DNA from: Viola odorata
Taxonomy: Eukaryota; Streptophyta; Magnoliopsida; Malpighiales; Violaceae
Direction of reading: 5' to 3'
NCBI GenBank assembly: GCA_963691705.1
Contig: OY829539.1
Location: 61,044,327 to 61,108,326 of the forward strand
Length of the DNA: 64,000 bases
The position numbers and the translations under genes are program-made. Position 1 is the stretch's first letter, and every line of letters starts with the position of its first letter. Positions 48,234 to 59,411 of this stretch are shown here, piece by piece. The notes below the pieces were generated by a model. That model was not told the origin of the DNA and made no database searches. It saw only the letters and a list, made by a program, of their open reading frames with translations.

Positions 48234-51200
48234 ATTGGAATCTAGATAGTCTCTGCTCCCTTTTATTAGTTTTGGACCTTTAATTGATAAGGTACTGTGG
48301 GAGGTAATATTGCAATATTCCGGGCCTGACCATAGTTGGAAATTATAGTTTTGGAATAAATATTACCAATACTCTATATACTATACGCTCAGGGTCGGAG
48401 CCATGGTAGGGGACGAAGTTAAAGGGGAAATTAAGCTAATTTTTTAAAGCTACATGGTGCTATATAGAATAATTGAATTATATTTTTATTTATTATTTTA
48501 TTTTCTAATATAAGAATTGACATATATAGAATATTTACAAAATATTGTTAAAAAATTATAAAAGTTAATAAAACACGTTTAGGAAATTTTTCCTTATAAG
48601 TCATTAGTATAAGAAAGTTAACTTAAATTTTAAATTATTAATTACTAAAGTTTAATTAAATTTTGAGGGATAAATATAATTTTTTTACATAAAATCTAAA
48701 AGTGTAAGGAAAATATTAGAAATTTTTAAACAATTATATGAGAAAATATTTTTTTTTTTAGTAAATAAATAGGTCTCGATGGAAATGTGCAGAAAATCCT
48801 CCAAAAAGCTAACAATTCCACGAATTCCTCATCTTTAGTCTAATTCTGCAAATAAGGTGAAAACAGGAGCAAATGAGAAGTATCATGCTCAAAATGGGAC
48901 TAAAATCAATAAGGAAAACATGCATATAAACACCATATCAACCATAGAATTAAAACAATTGTTATTGGTTCAAAGCTGGATCCACAAATTGATGTAGTTT
49001 TAAATATTTAATTTATAAGTGAATTGATTATAACTTTTAGTCCTTGTTTGACTCCACATGTTCTCGTGGCTAAAAACTACATTTGGATCTAAAATAAAAG
49101 GTTTGGAAATAAATCGTTTCTTGCTTAGGATATTTTTCATTACATGATATTCAGGATTATTCGAAAAGAAACCAGGAAACAATAACCTAGAAATCTGGTA
49201 GAATGATGTTATCATTTAACGAAAGATGTTCAAAGCATGAAAATAGCAAATAACTAATTTAAGTTAGATGGCAGGTTGCACCTTTGTTATAAGGTAAATC
49301 AGAAAAATGATATGATGGTTCAACCAAAATTGCAACTCATTTGCATGCTTATATTGCAAATTTCAAGACTATTGGGTTCAAAGTGGGAGATTTTGTAAAC
49401 TTTAGGGTTTCTTTATATAGTTTACCTAAAAATATATTTAATGTTTTAATCAATAAGCTTAATAAATTATTATTATTATATAATAAATAAATATAATGTT
49501 ACAAAATAAAAAATTTGAATATATTTTTAATAATTATGTAAATGCATTTTTTTGAGATTTTTATATTTTTTTTAGATAAAAACTAGATGATGTTTTCAAT
49601 TTCAAGCTAAACAACAACACAAACTTTAAAATAAAAAATATTATATATTTTCTATATGGTAAAAGTGGAAATAAATTCGAGTTTGCTGCATTCGTTAATC
49701 TCTTAAAAAATTACATGGGAGTAGCTTATAATAATATTTTAAAATAACACTAATAATAATAATAGTAAACTTATAAATTATTTTTTCAATTAAGTAATGC
49801 ACTTTTATTTTTCAATTAATAAAGTATTATTATATAAGTTACTTTTAGTAAGAATTTGAAATTAGTAAATAATTTATCATAGAAAAATATACTCAGTATT
49901 GTGAGTTAAGAAAGTTAGCAAAAATAAATTATATTTGTATAAACTATATCTTTTTTTATAAAATGACTTAATATTAAAGTTATAAATAATGAGTGTATAT
50001 TAAATTAATTCTTTAGACTTTAACTTTATTTTAATTTATTTTATAGTATGAAAAATGAAAGAAGGTGATTTTCTATTACGAAATATTCACATCATAATAT
50101 TAAATTATAATTAACAAAAATATTTAATTAAATAACTTAATAATTGAAATGCTAAAATACAAAAGAGAAAGATAATTTATTGAATAACCCAAATATGTTA
50201 AATACCGAAACTATCTTCTTATGAAATTATTTTTGTGAACTTTTACTTTTATATATTTTTAAAATTTATCATTTTTTGTGAAATTGGCATGAGAGATAAA
50301 AATATTTTCTTGGTTGATTACCAACATGTTCCTCACTATATTCAAATAGGTTGTGGGAGATCAATATATGTAATGTACTGGTGGGGCTACAATGTGAGAA
50401 ATATCCTTAAAAATATGGAATTCGAAAACAATTACAATGAGTAAAATATAAGTTAATCTATTTGTAAATGTAAATTATATGTTAAATATAAAAAAATATA
50501 TCTTGATCTATTTTTAAATGTAAATTATTGTAAGTATTATTATATTATTTTAAAAATAATATTTTTTATTCGAGTTAATATTTTTTATTTTTTTTTATTT
50601 TTTTATTTTAATTTAGTAAAGAGATTGATTTTAAGAATGTTAAAGAAATATAAACTAGATAAAAGTGACAAATAAATGGAAGTATTTATATTTTTTCTAA
50701 CATAAATTATATGGTAAAATATAGAACAATATTTATGAGAATAATTGAGAAGTTATTTACAAGTATTGACAATATTATCCATATATTATCAAAATAATTT
50801 ACATTTTTTATTTTTATGAAAGAAATATTATATATTGTACGTAAAATATTTTCTACATGGGTAAATAGTATTTATTTTATTTTAATTATTTAACTATAAT
50901 TTGAAGGTAGTACATGGTTTATTTTTTCAAAAATAAAATTATTTTTAAAGTTAAGAAAATCATAAAATAACTATAAGTGATAAATAAAAAAATGAATTTA
51001 TAACTTTTCCTAAAATTAATTCAATGAAAAAAGTTGATTAATGAGTTTTAACAATATAAAAGGATTAAGTTAGATAATTAAAAAGGGATACTGAAAATTA
51101 ATATTTTATAATTTAATTATCAAATAGTTATGGTTATACATTTTCCTCCAATATTTATAAGTTTTTTTAAACTTTTTACCATTTATTTTTATTTTTTAAC

Positions 51201-51671
51201 AACGTGTAATGTTTATATTAAAACTTTTTAGGATATTATAGGGTTTCTAATGTAAGTCTTAAAACTACTGTGTCTGAAGTGAAAGATTTTTTTAAAAACA
51301 AAATTGGTTATATCATGGATGGAACACATGATCTACGTAATCAAGATAACATATGATAGATACATAAAATATATTAAATAAATATTTATTGTAAAATTAA
51401 AGTCATTCGAACGTTAAAGTTAAATTAACCTTGAGATAAGATATCATTACAATAAGTAACCTTTTGAATCTTTAAATTAAAAATAAAAATTAAATGACAC
51501 AAGTCTGGATCCTACCTGTCTATCAAAAAAAAATGTGCACATGAGTCATATATAAAAGTATGAAAAAATATTATCCTAATCTAATAAAAAAATATTTTAA
51601 AATTAGAATAGTTTATTTATTTATAATAGTGATAATAGTTTCATGACTAATACCTATTACGACTATTAATA
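48234..51671. other. AT-rich spacer with one LTR fragment (right arm)
   Basis: Mirror of 3496-6949 with several indels relative to it; this is the part where the arms differ most in length. An Athila-like LTR 5' fragment lies at about 48760-48940 on the minus strand (TGATATGGTG..). No gene recognised. Confidence 0.75.
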
Positions 51672-52647
51672 TGATGCCTTTTTATGCATGTTTTTCCCTC
51701 TCTTTTAGGTCTAATTTCACACTTGATACTACTAATTTGGCTTGTTTTCCAACCACTTTGTAGATTTGGACTAAAGGGAGAAACTTACTGAAAAGCGCGC
51801 CATTTGGATGCATTTTTGCCATTTCTTCATCGTCGAACCCTAGATGCCGTTTTGTTGTCGAGACCTACCGTCAGGACCTAGACGAGATCTTATGTCTAGG
51901 CCTAGACGAAGCACGTGGATGTTTCTTTTCGGATGACGCTTGACCAAAGATGCTAAAAAGATTCTAGCGGGATTCCATGTGCAAATCGTCCAGCTCAGCA
52001 TAGAATATTCCTCCCTGCCATTTTGTCCCCTAGTGGGGTTGTTAGGCTATATATAGAACCTTAACTTTAGGTTAAAAAGGGGAGGCTACTCTTTAGTATA
52101 TTTTCTATCTTTTTAGGGTTTTCAATCATTGTAGCCACCTCTCTATCATTGGGATCTGTTCTTCCTTTATTTTTCCAGAAATTGGAGCCCCAAGCTCCAA
52201 TTAGTTTTTAATCCAGATTTTCGTTTTCATCTGCACCTCTTCTCTGTTTATGTTGCTTTCTCCATCTATCTTGTGCATGATTTCCAGCATGAGTGGCTAA
52301 ATCTCTTAGTCTTGGCAGGGGTGTTTTAAGGATTGCAAGAGGATAGTTGGGAGGTCAAAGTGTTCTTAAAACGTGTTCATTGTTGTATCCGCTTTCTTGC
52401 CATTTTATTGTCAGTTCGTGTGAGATTTGTTGGTAGTTTGATCATCTATTTGCATGTTTCTCATGAATATTGTCATTTCCATGGTAATAACTAACGTGAG
52501 GCCATGGAATAGAGTAGGCACCTGGTACAGAGTCACCATGTCGTTTGGTCCAATCTGGCTAGGGCAAGAAACCGGTTAGGGCAGACTTCTCAGTGTCTAG
52601 CCCTAGACGTGTCTTCTCTCTACTTCACGGGCCTGTGTGTATGACCC
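51672..52647 (+). mobile_element. Truncated LTR of family C, Athila-like (right arm)
   Basis: Starts TGATGCCTTTTTATGCATG. It is about 24 bp longer than the left copy near 52480-52505, where a segment between two CCATGG copies is kept here and lost on the left. The end is approximate. Confidence 0.6.
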
Positions 52648-54059
52648 ATAAGCGTACCTTGGGCTAGACCTATAGTTGTGGGCCAAGGCCTATAGTTGTG
52701 GGCCAAAAGGCCCAGCTGGGCTGGCCTTTCCTTCACTGCGTAGGCTGCTAGGCAGCCCACTCTTCTCCTCCAGCTGGGCCAGACACGGCCCAGCTCTCCC
52801 TCTGTTGCTTTCTTTCCCTTTTCTTTTATTCCTTTCCCTTTTCTCAAACGCACACTCCTCTCCTTTTTCCTTTCTCTTTTCTTTATTTTTCTTTTCTTTT
52901 CCCGACAGCTATGCTGTCCTTCCTTTTAGTCCCCTGTTCTTTCTTCTTCTTTCTTTTCTTGTTTGGATTGATTGGTTAGGTAATTGGTTTTGGATTGATT
53001 TTCGGTGGAAACGGCGGTGTGTGGTCGGGATTTGTTTCGGTGTGTGATGCGGTGGTGGCTACGGGATGCAGCGGTGGGTGATGCGGTGGTGGCTGCGGGA
53101 TACGGCGAGGTGTTGGGATTAATTGGGTGGCCGATTGAGTGGTGGCAACAACGATGGTTGTGATGGGTCAGCCGCGGTGGTGATTTGGCGTGGCTGGTTG
53201 GGCAGCAGCGGTGCTGTGGCGTGGCTGCGGCAATGGCTGGTTGGTAATTTTAAATCGGTATTGGTCTTGCGGAGGATGGAATTTTCAAATTGGGTGTCTT
53301 GATTTTAATTTTGCAATGGGTTGAATGGAATTTCTTGGGTACTTGGTTTTAATTTTGCAGCGTGTGTGTGAATTGGTGCCTCCATCCCCCCTTTCATGTT
53401 GGAATTCTTGGCTATTTATAGAGGGAGAAATGGAGATTGAGTGATGGATCAGGGAGTAGAGATGATGATGATGATGGTTAGATAGTAGGCTTGGAAAATG
53501 GAGAGGGTGAGGCTCGAGGAGATTTGCTGAGAGAGGATGGATAAGTTGAGAGGAAGTAGGCTTTTTGAAAAATGGAGAGGGAGAGATAACGAGTGATGGG
53601 AGTTGGACGAGGGAGGTGAAGAAAAATGGAGATGGCTATGTTTTTAGGCAGAGAGGCGAGGGTGCAGTGAATTAATTGGTGATGGGAGCGGGTGTGAGGG
53701 AAAGATGATGAATGTTTATTTTATTCGGTTGGAGTAGATGGTACGGGAAAGCTTGCTCAAAACTGATGAAAAATTCGAATAAAAAATACCAAAATATGAA
53801 ATAAAAAGCAACAGACAAGATGATGCGAGTAAAAGATGTAAAACATGAAAAATGGGCGGGAATGCTCGCTCTAGGATACAAGCGAAAAAAAACATTAAAA
53901 TGAGACAAAAATATGAAATGACGGGAAATGCGATGAAAATGATAAATAGTAAATAAACGTCAATAATAAATATAAATAAGGTTAATAATATGACGAATGA
54001 AGAGAAAAAAACGAATATGAGGTGACGAAAGGTTTAAAATCCAAAATCGGGTAGCAACA
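52648..54059 (-). mobile_element. LTR of element D (right arm)
   Basis: Mirror of the left LTR D. The minus strand starts TGTTGCTACCCG at 54059, directly after the polypurine tract AAAGAGGGGGCAAC (54060-54073). A TATAAATA box is at about 53413-53420. Confidence 0.6.
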
Positions 54060-54073
54060 GTTGCCCCCTCTTT

Positions 54074-54523
54074 ACTGTCCTATCAAAAATTCAGTGTAAC
54101 CGAGATTTTTGATGAGCAGTAAAGATGGTTGCTCCCGAACCAGCAATGGTTTGAAAAGATACAAAATGTAAATGCACTCCCTGATAATGGGATGAAAAGT
54201 GGATGCAGAAATGTAAGTGACTTGTCCCTGATAATGGGATGAAAAGTAAATGCAGAAATGTAAATCAGGTAGGGCGAGGGTAGCACTCGCAGTCCGTACC
54301 TTGTGCAGAAAAGTAAATCAGGCACGGCGAGGGTAGCACTCGCAGTCCGTACCTTGTGCAGAAAAGTAACTCAGGCAGGGCGAGGGTAGCACTCGCAGTC
54401 CATACCTTCGTGCAGAAAAGTAGATGCGTGCATGATATGTTGGGGAAAATTATTGAAGGGGATGAATCATCAAAATAAAAACTATCTTGAGAGATAAGCG
54501 TAACAGACAGGGTGTGGGGACGA
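54074..54523 (-). repeat. Hairpin minisatellite tract of element D (right arm)
   Basis: Mirror of 664-1118. About three units of the AGGTA..CGAG-loop-CTCG..TACCT hairpin lie at about 54265-54415, and the TCAAAAATTC hairpin at about 54082-54113. Confidence 0.75.
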
Positions 54524-54528
54524 CCCAC

Positions 54529-56228
54529 TGATCGTCAGTCAAATGAAGATTTATCGTGCCTGAAAACATGCGTGCACAAGAGATAAAGTGTACAGTGGTA
54601 GTCAGGGTCGAACACGGGGATTGTGAGAAACTGATCTAAAGTCTCGAATGTATTCGGGGGAGAAGAGCACGAAGGGTAACAATCAGAGGGGTTTTACTTG
54701 ACCAAACGCGTTGGCCAAGGCAGATTTTGGGAGCTAACAATTTCTATCTAAGAAGGCAGTATCCGGGATCCCGAATGTCACGTTCGAGGTCCCGAATGGT
54801 AAAATAAAGCAAGTCAGTATCAGATGTAGAAATAACGGCACAGGGGTGAAATAGAACAAGGGTGAAATAAACGCAAATAATCAGATGGAGAAAGGTTCTC
54901 AGCAAAGGCGTTCTTAGGTTGCGTTCGGGACCATATTGTCATCAGCTCAAGGATATTCTGTTCAAGACGTCATAGAAATGACATGGGGACCAGATTCCTC
55001 GGATATCCCCTACTTCTCTCTTTAGAGAAACTACCCCCCGTTTCCACTTATGAGGTAGTCTTGACAGTTTGCCATCCCTCCAGGCACGAATGCGGGAGGG
55101 CCATACTCAAACCGCCCATGAAGCTAAGAAAAGACAAATCTAGAGCTAAAAGTCCCTCAGTTTGTCAGACTCGTGACCTAGCCCTAATCAACTACCCACC
55201 CTATCTATTCTAGACCACTTCAGCGCAGTCAAGACTAAACAGATGCCTACTTGTTTCATGCAATTTTCCTTCCGTATTCATCACATAAATGGCAGCATTT
55301 GCATAAGATAATTATCAGCTGATCAGACCTAGAATTAAATCATGCAAAGATGTAATTAAACCGATGAATAGTTGAATATAGCATCAAGAATGTATTAAGC
55401 ACATTAAGGCCTCGAATCTGTCCGTGCAACCCTTGAATTAGCCTTGCCAAGAACTAACGATTTAGCTACTCATACTTAAAGATGAACAAATAATAATTAA
55501 AGGAAGCATAACAAGTAAATAAATAGATTAAGGGAAGAAGACTTTGTTACTAAATTCCGTTTAGGGCCCGACGGCAAGAGTTGAGGATGCTAACAAGCTA
55601 GAGAGAGAAACTAGAGAGAAGTCTAAGGAGAACTAACTCTAAATTATCTAAGTGTTTTTAAGATTAGGAAAAGATAGATGCCTAAACTATTCTTGGATGC
55701 CCTTTATATAGTAGAGCTCCAAGCACCAAATATCTACAGCCCAAGAACTAGGGACAAAATGTATTAATTGAAAGCCTAGAAAAATGGATCTATGTTCCTA
55801 AAAGCACAAAGCTGAAAAAGCATAAAGCTGTCTGATTTTCCCAGCTTTGGCAGGTCTGGACTGAGCTCGAGGCTGAACTGGTCAGTTCGGTAGGTGTTTG
55901 GTAATCAGTGCAGAGCGTCAGAACAGTGTCGGGGGAATCACATGGGCGTTTAGGTGGGATGACACGTGGAAATGACATCCTTTGCCCTTCGGGGTCCCGA
56001 ACTGGGAATCCGACTCGGGACCTTGAACGCTGCTTTGGGCTCGGGACCTCGACTTTTGGTCTTGAAGCTCGAATTCGCTCAAAATGCACCAAAAACGCAT
56101 CTTTTCGCGTAAACTCCCATTTTAGGCCTAAATCTGCAATAGTAATGAAAACAAGGGTAAATTAGCAGAATCATGCCTTAAATGGGTGAGAAAATGGGGA
56201 GAAAAACGTGCATAAAAACATGTTATCA
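54529..56228 (-). mobile_element. Complete solo LTR of family A with 5-bp target duplication
   Basis: 1700 bp; the minus strand starts TGATAACATG at 56228 and ends GACGATCA at 54529. Both flanks read CCCAC on the plus strand (54524-54528 and 56229-56233). There is no internal region, so this is a solo LTR left by LTR-LTR recombination, sitting inside the hairpin-repeat 3' UTR of element D. Confidence 0.9.
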
Positions 56229-56231
56229 CCC

Positions 56232-56331
56232 ACTTACAACATTCAAAAGACGCATGTTGTGGGGACGAACCGCTTACAACATTCAACAGACGCATGTTGT
56301 GGGGACGAACCACTTACAACATTCAACAGAC
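56232..56331. repeat. 40-bp minisatellite, 2.5 units
   Basis: Units of the type ACTTACAACATTCAACAGAC + GCATGTTGTGGGGACGAACC. Within each unit ACAACA and TGTTGT form a perfect 6-bp stem. Confidence 0.85.
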
Positions 56332-56334
56332 CTG

Positions 56335-56450
56335 TTGGCAAGTGGGTGACCAAGTCACCGCACGATATGACTGAAAAGTGGATGACCAAGTCATCACAAC
56401 AACACGGGTGACTAAGTCACCACGGCACAACTGAAAAGTGAAATGGGTGA
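56335..56450. repeat. Short-stem hairpin minisatellite (GTGACCAAGTCAC type)
   Basis: Tandem units of about 40 bp with GGTGAC-CAA-GTCACC, GATGAC-CAA-GTCATC and GGTGAC-TAA-GTCACC. The stem sequence changes on both sides together. The family reappears at 57655-57765 with GGACGAC-CAC-GTCGTCC. Confidence 0.85.
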
Positions 56451-56460
56451 TTAGAGAATT

Positions 56461-56580
56461 TTGACCTAGGTAGATTGCAGAAATATAACTTGAGATCCGA
56501 GCGGGGACACCGCAATTGTCAGACCTCTGTGCAGGAAATGAAATTGACATCTGAACGGGGACACCGCAAGTCTCAGACGT
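56461..56580. repeat. Degenerate approximately 60-bp repeat, two units
   Basis: Two units share GAACGGGGACACCGCAA or a close variant, followed by TCAGAC and TGCAG. GCGG/CCGC can pair in the first copy. Confidence 0.6.
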
Positions 56581-57115
56581 CGATGCAGAAAAGTAAACTT
56601 CAACTATGTCGAGGGTCGCACTCGTAGGCCGTAGCTGATGATGCAGAAAAGTAAACTTCAGTGCCATCGAGGGTCGCACTCGTAGGCCGTCGCTGATGAT
56701 GCAGAAAAGTAAACTTCAACTACGTCGAGGGTCGCACTCGTAGGCCGTAGCTGAAGATGCAGGGAAATAAACTTCAGCGCCGTCGAGGGTCGCACTCGTA
56801 GGCCGTCGCTGATTGATGCAGAAAAAGTAAATACAGAAAAGTAAACATCAGCTACGTTGAGAGTCGCACTCGTAGGCCGTCGCTGATTGATGCAGAAAAG
56901 TAAATACAGAAAAGTAAACATCAGCTACGTCGAGGGTCGCACTCGTAGGCCGTCGCTGATGATGCAGAAAATTAAATGCAGAAAGATAAACATCAGCTAC
57001 GTCAAGGGTCGCACTCGTAGGTCGTCGCTGATTGATGCAGAAAAAGTAAATACAGAAAAGTAAACTTCAGCTACGTCGAGGATCGTACTCGTAGGCCGTA
57101 GCTGATGGATGCGGA
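56581..57115. repeat. 60-78-bp minisatellite, 8 units, nested double hairpin
   Basis: Units contain CAGCTACG - CGAG - loop GGTCGCA - CTCG - CGTAGCTG: an inner CGAG/CTCG stem within an 8-bp outer stem. Other units have CAGCGCCG with CGTCGCTG, where one pair changes from T:A to G:C. Spacers are GATGCAGAAAAGTAAA-like. Confidence 0.88.
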
Positions 57116-57208
57116 AAATATAAATGCGGAAAAGTAAATCAGGTAGGGCGAGGGTAGCACTCGCAGTCCATACCTTGTGCAGAAAAGTAAAGTGCGAAAA
57201 ATGTAAAG

Positions 57209-57545
57209 ACGCGTGTTGTGGGACTGAGCCACATCAACACTCAAGCAGACGCATGTTGCGAGACTGAGCCTCGTCAACATCCAAATAGGTGCATGTTGCG
57301 GGACTGAGTCGCGTCCACATTCAAACAAACGCATGTTGCGGGACTGAGCCGCGTCAACATCCAAACAGACGCATGTTGCGGGACTGAGCCGCGTCAACAT
57401 TCAAACAAAAGCATAACAGACGCATGTTGCGGGACTAAGCCCCGTCAACATCTAAACAGACGCATGTTGCGGGACTGAGCCGCGTCAACATTCAAACAAA
57501 AGTATAACAGACGCATGTTGCGGGACTGAGCTGCGTCAACATTCA
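57209..57545. repeat. 40-51-bp minisatellite, 8 units (GCATGTTGCGGGACTGAGCC type)
   Basis: Eight units, two with an 11-bp extension (AAAGCATAACA-like). GTTG..CGG and CCG..CAAC within a unit pair around a GACTGAG loop. It follows one isolated copy of the AGGTA hairpin family at about 57145-57180. Confidence 0.9.
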
Positions 57546-57654
57546 ATGCAGGAAAGTAAATTACAGAAAAGTAAATAGCAGGAAATGGAACGTACCTTTG
57601 GCTTACCTGTGCTAATTTAAATGTCTGAAAAGGCATGTTGCAATAGAAATGAAA

Positions 57655-57765
57655 AGTGGACGACTAAGGCGTCACACCATCACGGGTGACCAAGTCACCA
57701 CGACACAATGAATGAGAAATGGGTGACCAAGTCACCGCGACACAACTGAGAAGTGGACGACCACG
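57655..57765. repeat. Second block of the GTGACCAAGTCAC-type hairpins
   Basis: Four stems: GACG/CGTC, GGTGAC/GTCACC twice and GGACGAC/GTCGTCC. All keep pairing despite different bases. Confidence 0.85.
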
Positions 57766-57778
57766 TCGTCCCACAACA

Positions 57779-57970
57779 CAAAGTTTGAAAGGTGGGGTTT
57801 TGAACCTCCACACAAAGTTTTGATATGTGGGGTTTTGAACCACCACACAAAAGTTTGAAAGGTGGGGTTTTGAACCGCCACTTGAAAGTTTGAAGAGTGG
57901 GGTTTGAACTGCCACACAAAAGTTTGAAAGGTGGAGTTTTGAACCTCCACACGAAAGTTTGGAAGGGTGG
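57779..57970. repeat. 35-bp minisatellite, about 5.5 units (AAAGTTTGAAAGGTGGGGTT type)
   Basis: Each unit has GTGG.GTT and AAC..CCAC around a TTG loop. One unit has GTGGAG with CTCCAC as a perfect 6-bp stem. Confidence 0.9.
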
Positions 57971-58009
57971 AGTAGTAATGTACCTTTATTTGGATATTGA
58001 TTTGGGTGG

Positions 58010-58215
58010 TGCGTGAGCGTGGCCCGCCATACGAAGTTGATGGTGGAGTGATAACGTGCTCCATTCAGATGCTTGTTGGATGGTGGGGGAAATTGATCCG
58101 CCGCACAAAGTTGATTGTGGAGTGGTAAGGTGCTCCATTCAGATGCTTGTTGGATGGTGGGGGAAATTGATCCGCCGCACGAAGTTGATTGTGGAGTGGT
58201 AACGTACTCCATTCG
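58010..58215. repeat. 74-bp minisatellite, 2 units plus a degenerate one
   Basis: Units start AGATGCTTGTTGGATGGTGG and end GTGGAGTGGTAACGTRCTCC; GGAG/CTCC can pair around the middle of the tail. Confidence 0.88.
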
Positions 58216-58250
58216 GTTTCTGATTTATTGGCGGAGATTCGCGGCAATGT

Positions 58251-58890
58251 GAGATTTCACTTATGCATATCTGTATCCTGCAAATAGGGAGGAAACAAAC
58301 ACGAAGCAGCAATGGGTGGAAAAAAAGAAAGCAATTGATAAATGGAAACAATGAGATTAAATCATGTATGTTGTATATGCAAGTATTCCCACACTACCCT
58401 AAGGTTTGCCCCCAGTATTTGATAAAAACAACTTCCCTATCAGGAGAAGGTTCAACAAGTTCATGCATTTCTAGAGAACATGTCATCCAGTTTTCATCGT
58501 ACAAGCATGCTTAATACAAGCATGCTTGATACAAGCCTAGAAAAGCATCTGCATCTTGCCTAGGAGATAACGACCTCAAGGACAAGACTTTCCCACATCA
58601 TGTAGACGTAAGCAATCCTCACCGGATATTAGTGTTTGCGCTCCCACTCAGAAATTAGGCTACGTGTTTACACTCATAAAAAATGAAACAAACATAGCAC
58701 AAAGTCAGATTTGCAATGTCAATCCGAGTGAATAAACTTCAGATGAAGATGCACATGCATGGGCATTTATATAATCGAGAGGACTTTGCAAGAGAAAAGA
58801 AATGTGGTGTGTAGTTTTTGAAAGAAGGAAGAGAAAGTCTGTTTAGCAAGGTGCCTTTTAGCAAAAAGAAAAAGGGTTTAATGAGCAATG
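58251..58890 (-). mobile_element. Athila-like 3' UTR sequence of element D
   Basis: Order and wording match the 3' UTR of element A (20185-20720): a CCCACACTACCCTAAGG purine tract on the minus strand, GTGTTTGCGCTCCCACTC.., CATAGCACAAAGTCAGATTTGC, AATCCGAGTGAATAAAC, then a segment ending before a CTTTGC block. So element D shares its 3' architecture with A. Confidence 0.55.
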
Positions 58891-58894
58891 CTTG

Positions 58895-59190
58895 TTGATT
58901 GGCCGCGATGAGGGCAAAGTGCACAAGTTCTCTGGGGATGATTTATCCCGAGATCATCTTCTGTTGGTGAAGCGCCCAAGTTCTTTGATCTTCGTCGGGG
59001 ATGATCTTCTTTTTTTTTTTTTTTTTAGATCGCTCCTTCTTGGTCATTTTGAGGGCGAAATGCTCAAATTCTTTGATCGTCGTCGGGGATGATCTATCCT
59101 TTTCGAGATCCCTCTTTCTTGATCATTTTGAGGGCGAAGTGCCCAAGTTCTTTGATCTTGACTAGGGATGATCTTTCCTGAGATCACCTT
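58895..59190. repeat. Approximately 80-bp tandem repeat, about 4 units
   Basis: Units contain GAGGGCGAARTGCYCAARTT, CTTTGATCTTCGTCGGGGAT and GATCTATCC-like ends, with GATC-rich pairing segments. An 18-T run lies at about 59009-59026. Confidence 0.75.
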
Positions 59191-59249
59191 TTGTTGATTT
59201 CAGACTTTTCAGTACTTGCTTCCGCTTTTATTGACTCGTGTTCCTTGAA

Positions 59250-59335
59250 ACACTTTTTTGATTTTTTTGATTTTTTTTTTTGATTTTTTTTGATTTTTTT
59301 TGATTTTTTGATTTTTTTGATTTTTTTTTTGAGTC
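59250..59335. repeat. (GAT6-9)n low-complexity run
   Basis: A run of TTTTTTGATTTTTTT units of variable T length. Such tracts are prone to sequencing and assembly errors. Confidence 0.9.
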
Positions 59336-59411
59336 AATTGTAAATGCGAACAGTAAGCAAAGCAAGTACGGTCTTTTATCTGGTATGTCGTCATTTTCGT
59401 CTTTAACAGAG

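Larger units (their letters stand above)
28081..55191. repeat. Right arm of the giant inverted duplication
   Basis: Reverse complement of 1-27097. It starts at the first base after the gap, which pairs with 27097. Homology continues at least to 55191, which pairs with position 1. Confidence 0.97.

Noticed and set aside
57209..57545. Regular 40-bp repeats resembling a CRISPR array
   Set aside because: The whole 40-bp unit repeats without unique spacers, in a plant retroelement 3' UTR. It is a minisatellite.
59250..59335. Possible functional meaning of the (GAT6-9)n run
   Set aside because: Simple slippage repeat adjacent to an 18-T run; length is probably unreliable in the assembly.
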